Positions 57,659 through 64,000 of a stretch of DNA of 64,000 nucleotides are shown in pieces (the stretch's first letter is position 1; each line of letters opens with the position of its first letter). Below the pieces are notes generated by a model. That model ran no database searches. It saw only the letters and a list, made by a program, of their open reading frames with translations, and was not told the DNA's origin. The position numbers and the translations under genes are program-made. The stretch comes from Sulfitobacter sp. LCG007 (GTDB lineage: Bacteria; Pseudomonadota; Alphaproteobacteria; Rhodobacterales; Rhodobacteraceae). The stretch covers positions 3,348,001 to 3,412,000 of the forward strand of contig NZ_CP161805.1 of NCBI RefSeq assembly GCF_040801785.1, read 5' to 3'.

Positions 57659-57813
57659 TGCGGACAGCGCGAAGTCGTTACAGTGAAAATTCGCGCCATA
57701 TTTTAGGGTACTTACACCCCATCGGTAGTCAGCTTGGCATGGATGCCCGCGATTTCAGCGCTGTCGGCGCGGCAATCGAGACCGAGGATCTGGCGAAGGC
57801 CTGCCGCCTTTAG
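57658..57813 (+). pseudogene. Short coupled ORF, probable gene remnant
   Basis: A 51-codon frame begins at an ATG overlapping the regulator stop (TGATG) and ends at TAG 57811-57813, overlapping the convergent hipA stop by four bases. The last 28 codons (QLGMDARDFSAVGAAIETE and onward) have coding-like composition and look like the tail of a larger protein. It does not resemble HipA. Confidence 0.35.
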
Positions 57814-59144
57814 ATCGGACTTAGCAGGTCCTGCATCTGCGCCGCCCGCTGCGTCGCATCGCTTGCGATCGGCTCGCTGACCGCCGCCGGGACCTGATCG
57901 CCCACCGCCAGAAGCGTCCGTTCCAGCGCGCGGCCCAGCCGATCCGCCATGTCCTGCAACAGCTCCAGGGCGCGGCCCCTGGGTAAACCCGCCGCGCGGC
58001 CCTCGGCCTCGAAGTGGCGCGGAACGATCTCGTCGATGCCGTAATGGCCGTCGATCGACATGGCGAGGCGGTAGCGCTTGCGCTGCAACCGGCCCGCGCG
58101 GACGACCGGGGCGACGCTCAGGATGTCATAGAGGGGCGCGAGCGTGAACCGCGCACGGCGCCCCAGACGCAGGCTGAAGTTCTTGGCGTGCCCGTCCGAG
58201 GCCCCGATGAGGAAGAAGAAGATCTGCGCCCGGAAGAACGTCTCCCGATCCTCGATGGGCGTGTCGGATTCCCGCAGAAGCTCCATGATCTGCGCGATGC
58301 CGGGGCCGCCCAGCCTCTGGTATTTCATGGCAGAAGGGTAGCCCAAAGACTGGCAGATATCTTCCTGCGGCAGGCGTTTCAGGGTGTCGCCGTGCCAGAC
58401 GCGATCGAACCGCTCGACCGACAACACGACCTGCCCGGGAAGGGTGAGCTTTTCGACATGCGCGACGGGCAGGCCGATTTCGCGTGCCAGGGTCATGCAG
58501 AACAACTCGTTCTCGACGCTGTCGCTCAGGTCGATCTGCTCTGGGCCGGGAATGATGCCCATGGGCGTCTTGAAGATATGGCTGGTCGGCGTGATGCCCC
58601 GCGGTTTGGCCCACTGTCCGTCGATCCGCAGATAGGCCGTCTTCTCCTGCGCACCGGCGATTGAAATCCGGAAATCCTCGTCTTCACCCAGGGCGAGCGG
58701 CGCGGCGGCGAGGTTCTTCAGGTCGGCGACCATCTCCTCTTCCGAAATGATGCGATACTGCATGTCCTGTTCGGCTGGGGCCTCGTCCACGGGCAAGAAT
58801 TGCAGCGCACCGACACAGTCGCGCCCCAGCACGGACAACAGAGAGAACAAATCCTTGCCCTGCGCCCCGACGCGTGCAGCGATCTTCTCGCGCAGCTCGC
58901 CTTCGGCATCGGGCAGGAGGTTGTCGAAGGCGGCGACGACCGGATCGCCCTGCCATTTGAGCCTGGTCAGCGGCAGGGCGCTGGCGACCGGAAAAGCGGC
59001 CTCGGACGCGAGCCAGTCAGGATCGTAGGAGAAGGCGATGGCCCCATCCGTCCCGCGAGTCAGCGTGCCCACCCGCGCCCTTTCGTACCAGACGGCGGTC
59101 TTACTTTGGCGTGTGCGGCGACCCGCGCGGGCGATGCGTGCCAT
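57810..59144 (-). CDS. hipA: HipA-family serine/threonine kinase toxin (module 1)
   Basis: This 444-residue protein has the HipA N-terminal domain (VWYERARVGTLTRG, FDNLLPDAEGELREKIAARVG) and a kinase domain. Key features are the autophosphorylation loop FRISIAGAQEKTAYL, SVENELFCMTLAREIGLPVA, LSVERFDR, the catalytic IGASDGHAKNFSL and the metal-binding PLYDILS. HipA kinases phosphorylate tRNA synthetases and stop growth (established for E. coli and Caulobacter). All residues needed for activity appear intact. It is one base after the hipB gene. Confidence 0.93.
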   Translation of the reverse strand: MARIARAGRRTRQSKTAVWYERARVGTLTRGTDGAIAFSYDPDWLASEAAFPVASALPLTRLKWQGDPVVAAFDNLLPDAEGELREKIAARVGAQGKDLFSLLSVLGRDCVGALQFLPVDEAPAEQDMQYRIISEEEMVADLKNLAAAPLALGEDEDFRISIAGAQEKTAYLRIDGQWAKPRGITPTSHIFKTPMGIIPGPEQIDLSDSVENELFCMTLAREIGLPVAHVEKLTLPGQVVLSVERFDRVWHGDTLKRLPQEDICQSLGYPSAMKYQRLGGPGIAQIMELLRESDTPIEDRETFFRAQIFFFLIGASDGHAKNFSLRLGRRARFTLAPLYDILSVAPVVRAGRLQRKRYRLAMSIDGHYGIDEIVPRHFEAEGRAAGLPRGRALELLQDMADRLGRALERTLLAVGDQVPAAVSEPIASDATQRAAQMQDLLSPI

Positions 59145-59145
59145 C

Positions 59146-59394
59146 CTAGCGCTGCCCCGGGTCAGCTATGCGATCCGTCGCGGACAGTTCCGTGCCGAGG
59201 GCCTCGAGAAGGCGAAGATAGACATCGAGGCTGACGGAAACGACGCCGTTCTCGATATCTGAAATGGTGGATTGCGCGGTGCCCGTCATCTCGCCAAGCT
59301 GCTTCTGGCTGATCTTCCGCGCCGCGCGCCGCGCCCGCAGCACGGCCCCGGCTTGGCGGAGGCTTCGGATGGGGTATGCGGGCAGGGTCTCCAT
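59146..59394 (-). CDS. hipB: HipB-like antitoxin (module 1)
   Basis: This 82-residue HTH protein (VLRARRAARKISQKQLGEMTGTAQSTISDIENGVVSVSLDVYLRLLEALG) neutralises and represses HipA. The frame is open to 59439, but the ATG at 59394 fits better: it lies about 7 bases after a -10 box, implying a leaderless mRNA, and upstream codons overlap operators. Confidence 0.88.
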   Translation of the reverse strand: METLPAYPIRSLRQAGAVLRARRAARKISQKQLGEMTGTAQSTISDIENGVVSVSLDVYLRLLEALGTELSATDRIADPGQR

Positions 59395-59400
59395 GGCATT

Positions 59401-59429
59401 TTGATAGCCCAAGGGCGATAATCTGTCAA
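59401..59429 (-). promoter_or_regulatory. Promoter of hipBA module 1
   Basis: Minus strand TTGACA (59429-59424), 17-base spacer, TATCAA (59406-59401). The start of transcription should fall at or within a base or two of the ATG at 59394. Confidence 0.75.
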
Positions 59430-59474
59430 TATAGCGCAAGAGCTATAAGCGTTGCATATAGCCCATGGGCTAAT
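59403..59474. promoter_or_regulatory. Three HipB-type operators on 27-bp centres
   Basis: Three 18-base imperfect palindromes of the form TATAGC-CN2G-GCTATA: GATAGCCCAAGGGCGATA (59403-59420), TATAGCGCAAGAGCTATA (59430-59447) and TATAGCCCATGGGCTAAT (59457-59474). Their centres are exactly 27 bases apart. The first covers the -10 region and the second lies at the upstream edge of the -35 box, as expected for autorepression by HipB. Confidence 0.75.
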
Positions 59475-59652
59475 TCTCAATCTCTGTGCGCAGAGGAAAT
59501 TCATGCCGACAGGAATCAAGCAGCCATGCCGTACACGGTCGACGATCTACCACCACTTGCCCCGCCGAAGGCTAAGACAAAGCCCATGGAAAATATCCTC
59601 GGGATCATAAATCGCAATTATCACCCAAAGAACATATTGACTCCATATGATC

Positions 59653-59673
59653 TCCCGATCATCCTCATCGGGA
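59653..59673. promoter_or_regulatory. Candidate operator of hipBA module 2
   Basis: Inverted repeat TCCCGAT-N7-ATCGGGA lies 13 bases before the hipB-2 ATG. A related ATCCTCGGGAT string occurs near 59596. A TTGACT at about 59637 could be a -35 box. The sequence differs from the module 1 operators, so the two systems are probably regulated separately. Confidence 0.5.
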
Positions 59674-59686
59674 AAGGATCACCCGG

Positions 59687-59938
59687 ATGGATCAGATCGC
59701 TCGCACCGCCAAGGACCTCGGCCAGGGCCTGCGCGCCGCCCGCAAGGCCAAGGGTCTGACGCAGGCCGAGCTTGCCGCCCGCGCGGGCGTCTGGCAGCGC
59801 ACGGTGTCCAACATCGAAACCGGCGCCAGCGGCGCCAAGGCGGAGACGATCTTCGACCTGCTGGCAGCGCTCGACCTCGAACTGCGGATCGTGCCGCGCA
59901 GCAAAATGACCCCGCGTGATCTCGAGGACATCTTCTGA
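59687..59938 (+). CDS. hipB: HipB-like antitoxin (module 2)
   Basis: This 83-residue HTH protein (LRAARKAKGLTQAELAARAGVWQRTVSNIETGASGAKAETIFDLLAALDLEL) has AAGGA upstream of the ATG. Its TGA overlaps the hipA-2 ATG (TGATG), the normal coupling for hipBA. It belongs to a different branch from the module 1 antitoxin. Confidence 0.9.
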   Translation: MDQIARTAKDLGQGLRAARKAKGLTQAELAARAGVWQRTVSNIETGASGAKAETIFDLLAALDLELRIVPRSKMTPRDLEDIF

Positions 59939-61254
59939 TGGGGCGCAAGCGCACCTATGCGCCGCTCGACGTCTACATGAACGGCCGCCGCGTGGGGCAA
60001 TATTTCCGCGCGCCGGACGGGGCTTTCGCCTTCACCTATGCGCCGGAATGGCTGGCCTGGGAGAACACGCTGCCCATCTCGCGCGCCCTGCACCTGCGGT
60101 CCGAGCGCTACACCGGCCCGCCAGTGACCGCGGTTTTCGAGAACCTGTTGCCCGACAGCGACCTGATCCGCCGCCGGGTGGCCGAACGGGTGGGGGCGGA
60201 TGGTGTGGACGCCTACAGCCTGCTTGCGCGGATCGGGCGCGATTGCGTGGGCGCGTTGCAATTCCTGCCCGAGGGAGAGGTGCCGGGCGACCCCCACGCG
60301 CTGACCGGTGAGCCATTGAGCGACGCCCAGATCGGCACCATGCTGCGGGATCTGGCGCAGACCCCGCTTGGCATCCGGGCCGAGCAGGATTTCCGCATCT
60401 CCGTCGCCGGTGCGCAGGAGAAAACGGCGCTTTTGTTCCATGACGGCCGATGGGTGCTGCCCACCGGCACAACGCCGACGACCCACATCCTGAAGCCTGC
60501 CATCGGCCGCCTGCCCAATGGCATGGACCTGACCGACAGCATCGAGAACGAGCATTTCTGCCTGCGCTTGCTTGCAGGCTTTGGCCTGCCCGTGGCACGG
60601 ACCGAGATCGCGGATTTCGCTAAGACGCGCGCGCTGGTCATCGAACGGTTCGACCGGCTGCGCGCCCGCGACGGCCGCCTGATCCGCCTGCCGCAGGAGG
60701 ATTGCTGCCAGGCCCTTTCCGTGCCCCCGACCCGCAAGTACCAGAACGAGGGCGGCCCGGGCATCGTGGAGATCTGTGACCTGCTGACCGGCAGCGACGA
60801 GCCGCAGCGCGACCGGGCGGATTTCCTGAAGGCCGTGATCCTGTTCTGGCTGATCGGGGCGACGGACGGGCACGCAAAGAACTTCAGCATCGCCCTGATG
60901 CCCGGCGGGCGCTTCCGCATGACGCCCCTTTACGACGTGCTGACAGTACAGCCCTCGCTGGATGCAGGGGCATTGCAGATCAAGGACATGAAGCTCGCCA
61001 TGCGCGCGGGCAAGGGGCGGCATTACCGGGTCGCGGACATCCACGGTCGGCACTTCGTGGAGACGGCGCTGGCGGCGGGGTTCTCGCGGGAACAGGTGGC
61101 GGGGGTCTTCGAGGACATTAGGGAGCAGGCGGAACGAGCTTTTGACATGGCATTGGCGGAGATGCCGCCTGGGTTTCTGGAGGGGCTGGTGGCACCTGTG
61201 AGGAGGGGGTTCGAGCAGAGGTTGACGCGGCTGGTCGCGGGGAACGACGGATGA
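59938..61254 (+). CDS. hipA: HipA-family kinase toxin (module 2)
   Basis: This 438-residue HipA has FENLLPDSDLIRRRVAERVG, the phosphoserine loop FRISVAGAQEKTALLF, HILKPAIG, SIENEHFCLRLLAGFGLPVA, VIERFDRL, LIGATDGHAKNFSI and PLYDVLT. It is closer in these motifs to E. coli HipA than module 1 is. The C-terminus is complete. Downstream sequence up to the IS3-type element holds no gene. Confidence 0.94.
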   Translation: MGRKRTYAPLDVYMNGRRVGQYFRAPDGAFAFTYAPEWLAWENTLPISRALHLRSERYTGPPVTAVFENLLPDSDLIRRRVAERVGADGVDAYSLLARIGRDCVGALQFLPEGEVPGDPHALTGEPLSDAQIGTMLRDLAQTPLGIRAEQDFRISVAGAQEKTALLFHDGRWVLPTGTTPTTHILKPAIGRLPNGMDLTDSIENEHFCLRLLAGFGLPVARTEIADFAKTRALVIERFDRLRARDGRLIRLPQEDCCQALSVPPTRKYQNEGGPGIVEICDLLTGSDEPQRDRADFLKAVILFWLIGATDGHAKNFSIALMPGGRFRMTPLYDVLTVQPSLDAGALQIKDMKLAMRAGKGRHYRVADIHGRHFVETALAAGFSREQVAGVFEDIREQAERAFDMALAEMPPGFLEGLVAPVRRGFEQRLTRLVAGNDG

Positions 61255-61381
61255 CGTGCAGGGCGGTTTCCGGACTTTCTCTGCAGGTGCGAGATTGTAC
61301 TATGAATAACTCGAAAGCAGACAATTAGGATGCCGATTTCGTTCTTTTCCCGGCTGCCTTTGAATATGTGCTCGGTTTGGG
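61255..61381. other. Short non-coding stretch between hipA-2 and the IS
   Basis: About 130 bases, partly AT-rich (AATAACTCGAAAGCAGACAATTAGG near 61305), with no gene or hairpin recognised. Confidence 0.4.
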
Positions 61382-62575
61382 TGGCCTGCCCCTATCGGGT
61401 GGTCCGGTTTCAATCTTAGTGCATGACGGGTTTCCCTGCCAAGGCGGATGCCTGCGGCGGGGCTGATCCCCGTCCGCGAGACGGCCAGTGGACAGCCTCC
61501 GGCGCTGGCGGTCGGTAGCCCGGCGACGAATGGGGCCTGTGGCGCGATGAGACCCCGTTCCGTTGGGGTGCATCGGCATGACCTGAATCTCTGTCGACCG
61601 GGGCACATACAGCACCCGGTCACAACCGGCTCCCGTCAGGGACGGGGATGAGGCGAAGGCCGCACGAGTGTCTGAGCTGCAATGCGCGCTAATCCGCAAG
61701 CTCGCCGTTTAGCATGGTCCGCCTCACCTTCGACCACCATTATGCGGCAGCGCCATGCCGACCGCGGACAGAAGCATGACCCCAGACGGGACCAGGGTGA
61801 CCGACAGCTTGACAGCCACGCCCCGATTACAGAAGCAGTTCGTCGCGGAGCTTCGAGTTGAAGCTCTCGCAGTAGCCGTTCTCCCAGGGACTGCCTGGTT
61901 CAATGAACGCCGTCTTCGCGCCGACGGCATCGATCCAGTCCCGCACGGCCTTGGCGATGAACTCGGGGCCGTTGTCGGATCGGACGTGCCCGGGCACACC
62001 GCGCAGGATAAACAGGTCGGTCAGGACATCGATCACGGCGGTCGAATTGAGCCTCCGGTCGATCCGGATCGCCAGGCACTCCCGGGTGAACTCGTCTATG
62101 ACATTGAGCATGCGGAACTTCCGACCGTCATGGGTCCGGCTCTCGACGAAGTCATAGGACCAGACGTGGTTCGGGCGCTCTGGTCGAAGGCGGATGCACG
62201 ACCCGTCGTTCAGCCAGAGACGCCCCTTCTTCGGTTGCTTTTGTGGCACTTTCAGCTTCGTCGGGAAAACGGTCCCCCGGACCGTTGTCTGATCCTCCTC
62301 AGTCCCGCCGCCAGATCCGCTCGACGCGCTTCACGTTCACGGCCCAGCCGGCGTCTCGCAGCATGGCTGCGATCCGGCGATAGCCGTAACGTCCATACTG
62401 GCTGGCCAGCGCGACGATGTCCGCGGTCAGCGCCTCCTCGTCGGCCCGCCCGCGCGGCGCCTTCCGCTGGGTCGATCGATGCTGCCCCAGAACGCGACAG
62501 GCAAGACGTTCGGAGATCCGAAATTTCCGTCTGACGTGATCGACGCATGCTCGGCGGCGGGCGGGGCTTAGGGGC
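61382..62575 (-). pseudogene. IS3-type orfB (integrase core), interrupted
   Basis: The N-terminal piece (SPARRRACVDHVRRKFRISE to VERIWRRD) ends at TGA 62301-62299. The core resumes after about 45 inserted bases as KVPQKQPKKGRLWLNDGS and holds DDE residues in HVWSYDFVESRT, VRSDNGPEFIA and SPWENGYCESF. It stops early at RDELLL (61827). Remains of the end (RPHSSPGYRPPAPE) are still readable further left after more insertions and stops. It cannot encode an active transposase. Confidence 0.8.
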
Positions 62576-62615
62576 TCCGCCCGTTCGGGCCTGAAACGGT
62601 CCCCCGGACCGTTTC
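62268..62615. repeat. Two GGTCC palindromes inside the IS
   Basis: AACGGTCC-CCC-GGACCGTT (62268-62286) and GAAACGGTCC-CCC-GGACCGTTTC (62593-62615) share a 19-base core with perfect 8- and 10-base stems and a CCC loop. One is inside orfB and one sits between orfA and orfB. They look like REP-type palindromes inserted in the IS. Confidence 0.7.
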
Positions 62616-62900
62616 CGAGACGGCCCTCACTCCCGAGGCCGCCTCCCGCAGGATCAGCTTCTCGAGCGTCAAATCCGACACGGCCTTCCGCAGGCGCTCG
62701 TTCTCTTTCTCGAGCTCCTTCAAGCGCTTCACCTGGTCGGTCTTCAACCCGCCGAACTCCTTGCGCCAGCGGTAATAGGTGAACTGTGTCACACCGATGG
62801 ATCGCTCCGCCTCGGCCACCGATCGGCCCTGCGATACCAGAACGTCGACCTGCCTCAGCTTCGCGACGATCTCCTCAGGCTTATGTCTCTTCTGTCCCAT
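62568..62900 (-). CDS. IS3-type orfA (HTH protein)
   Basis: This 110-residue protein has the IS3 HTH (KPEEIVAKLRQVDVLVSQGRSVAEAERSIGVTQFTYYRWRKEFGG) and leucine zipper (RLKELEKENERLRKAVSDLTLEKLILREAASG). Its C-terminus runs into a palindromic insertion (SETVRGTVSGPNGRSP) instead of the usual end, so it is probably longer than the original. Confidence 0.82.
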   Translation of the reverse strand: MGQKRHKPEEIVAKLRQVDVLVSQGRSVAEAERSIGVTQFTYYRWRKEFGGLKTDQVKRLKELEKENERLRKAVSDLTLEKLILREAASGVRAVSETVRGTVSGPNGRSP

Positions 62901-62964
62901 TCCTTGTCCTCCATACGGCTCGAAAGCCTACTCCAGGAAGGACCACTTTCCAGGGGGCAGACCA

Positions 62965-63606
62965 GCCAAGGACGTGATCCCCAAGCGCCGGCCCCGCGAC
63001 CGCGCCTATGCCAACCGGCCATGGAGCATCGAGGAGCGCGACATCGTCCTGTCCCGGGCCAAGCCGCATATGCGGGTGGCGCTGGCGCTGATGATGAACA
63101 CCGGCCTCGACCCCTCGGACGCGCTGAAACTGCGCAAGGACCAGATTGACGGTGACACGATCTGGGGCGTGCGTGGCAAGACTGGGGACTAGGTTGCGAT
63201 TCCCGTCAGCCCGACCTTGCAGGCAGCCCTCGACAGCATCCCAGCGCATGAGGCGGCCACAGTGCTGGCCAGTTCGCAGGGCGCGGCATGGACCTACAAC
63301 GGCTTTTCCACCGTATGGCACCGCTTCAAGATCGGGCTGGAGGAGGAAGGGCTGATCGCCTCGGGCCTCACGCTGAAGGGCCTGCGCCACACCGTGGCGA
63401 CGACGCTGCGCGAGGCGGGGCTGGATGAAAGGCGCATCGCGGACCTCTTGGGGCAGAAGACGCCCTCCATGGCGCGGCATTATTCGCGGTCGGCGAACCT
63501 CGCCGACAAGAACCGCGAGACGATGGCGACACTGGAAAAAGAGAACGCGAGGCGGGCGAAGATTGTCAAACCTGTCCCCGAAAAGCGTCAAACCCGATCC
63601 GAGTAA
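62965..63606 (+). pseudogene. Tyrosine-type integrase, C-terminal part with amber codon
   Basis: The catalytic half of a tyrosine recombinase is readable in one frame: SIEERDIVLSRAKPHMRVALALMMNTGLDPSDALKL, GVRGKTGD, then TAG at 63190-63192 where homologues usually have Glu, then VAIPVSPTLQAALDSI, LTLKGLRHTVATTLREAGLDERRIADLLGQKT and the nucleophile in ARHYSRS. The N-terminal half is missing, replaced by the IS3-type element. It ends 44 bases from the tRNA-Phe, the normal place for the element's integrase. Confidence 0.85.
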
Positions 63607-63649
63607 GGACCAGACATGAGCACAAAACCTAACCATTTCAGCTTGTTAA

Positions 63650-63698
63650 ATGGTGCCCGGGGGCGGAATCGAACCACCGACACGAGGATTTTCAATCC
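63650..63698 (-). repeat. Attachment-site copy within tRNA-Phe
   Basis: The 49-bp partner of 55087-55135; it includes the CCA end, acceptor, T arm, variable region and the 3' side of the anticodon arm of the tRNA gene. Confidence 0.93.
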
Positions 63699-63725
63699 AC
63701 TGCTCTACCCCTGAGCTACCCGGGC
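63651..63725 (-). tRNA. tRNA-Phe (anticodon GAA)
   Basis: A 75-base cloverleaf on the minus strand: acceptor GCCCGGG/CCCGGGC, D stem GCTC/GAGC, anticodon loop TTGAAAA (GAA), T-loop GGTTCGATTCC, encoded CCA. The anticodon stem GTGGA/TCCTC contains one T-T mismatch at the second pair. It is the integration target of the adjacent element. Confidence 0.93.
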
Positions 63726-64000
63726 ACGGGTGCCACGCTCGGTGGCTGGGTGTGCGGGTTTTAGGGACTCGGGCCGGGCGTGTCCAGAGGCATTTTGGCT
63801 CGCCGGGGCGGGTCGCGACATACATGGCTCGGCGGTGTTCCGCACGGTCACGGGGCGGTGGCGGGCCTGCCTTGCCTGCAGGATCGAAATTGCCGCAACC
63901 TGCGAATTTTCGTGCACAATTGCAGATGCGCCGGGCTATCGTGAAGGTGCGGGGGGCGCTTGCGATACAATCGGTTGTGCCTCGGAAATTGCCGGATATT
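63726..64000. other. Gene-free right edge
   Basis: About 275 bases downstream of the element with normal GC. No gene, RNA or repeat is recognised. It may hold the promoter of tRNA-Phe and of a gene beyond the window. Confidence 0.4.

Larger units (their letters stand above)
61382..62964 (-). mobile_element. Degenerate IS3-family insertion sequence
   Basis: The ends match as inverted repeats: TGGCCTGCCCC-N8-GTGGTCC at 61382 inward and TGGTCTGCCCC-N8-GTGGTCC inward from 62964. Between them lie orfA and a broken orfB on the minus strand. The element is about 1.58 kb, longer than usual (1.2-1.3 kb), because of extra sequence between orfA and orfB, within orfB and near its 3' end. No clear target duplication was found. 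Confidence 0.75.
55087..63698. mobile_element. 8.6-kb integrative element in tRNA-Phe
   Basis: Bounded by the 49-bp direct repeats at 55087-55135 and 63650-63698. Contents, left to right: Rep-like HTH gene, heptanucleotide array, MobC-like gene, orphan HipB-like regulator, hipBA on the minus strand, hipBA on the plus strand, a degenerate IS3-type element and a broken integrase ending 44 bases from the tRNA. No relaxase, replication origin or conjugation gene is evident, so it is a decayed or hitch-hiking element. Confidence 0.85.

Noticed and set aside
59376-59759. 127-codon ORF in the region between the two hipBA modules
   Set aside because: It crosses the three operators and the hipB-2 start; composition is not coding-like.

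Overview
The window is a GC-rich chromosomal segment of an alphaproteobacterium, most likely a member of the Rhodobacterales (Rhodobacteraceae/Roseobacteraceae). The support is the gene order murA-DUF2948-hisD followed by UPF0262 and a low-molecular-weight phosphatase, the cbpA/cbpM pair, translational coupling by ATGA overlaps almost everywhere, and the style of its integrative elements. Taxonomy is inferred from gene content only.

Left part (1-24 kb), mostly core and metabolic. A partial amidase-like gene is followed by a 1067-residue cytoplasmic reductive dehalogenase fused to its own NAD(P)H/FMN/[2Fe-2S] reductase, then rpe and a minus-strand methyltransferase-FadJ-thioesterase operon. 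Next come a complete peptide-type ABC importer with a zinc alcohol dehydrogenase and a large MscS-type channel. Seven overlapping genes follow (17.0-23.5 kb): four glycosyltransferases, a histidine phosphatase, a polysaccharide deacetylase-like protein and a methyltransferase, which look like a dedicated glycoconjugate pathway. Small genes (entericidin-like lipoprotein, DksA/TraR-type protein, DUF4112) close this part.

Middle part (24.7-49 kb). An AT-rich, apparently acquired 306-residue gene sits before lepA. Then come a 444-residue unknown protein, a lipoprotein, the UPF0262-phosphatase-NTF2-GNAT operon, a membrane alpha/beta hydrolase, hisD, DUF2948, murA and tRNA-Thr(GGT). A divergent amino-sugar regulon follows: BadF-type kinase, GntR-UTRA regulator, NagB-II and NagA leftwards; MurQ, a sugar ABC importer and a Gfo/Idh/MocA oxidoreductase rightwards. 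Together they could import GlcNAc/MurNAc-type sugars and convert them to fructose-6-phosphate. Matching 22-bp repeats overlie both candidate promoters. The cbpA/cbpM chaperone genes end the conserved backbone.

Right part (49-63.7 kb), accessory. An IS66-type transposase is fused in frame to the front of another gene, followed by an 827-residue SIR2-STAND protein that resembles antiphage Avs5 proteins, and a truncated integrase. A 49-bp copy of the 3' half of tRNA-Phe (55.1 kb) and the intact tRNA-Phe (63.7 kb) bracket an 8.6-kb integrative element. It carries a replication-type HTH protein with palindromes in its linker, a striking 26-unit degenerate heptanucleotide array, a MobC-like protein, an orphan HipB-like regulator and two complete HipBA toxin-antitoxin modules on opposite strands. 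One of these has three operators on exact 27-bp centres over a probably leaderless promoter. The element's own integrase has lost its N-terminus next to a degenerate IS3-type element and carries an amber codon, so the island is probably immobile without help.
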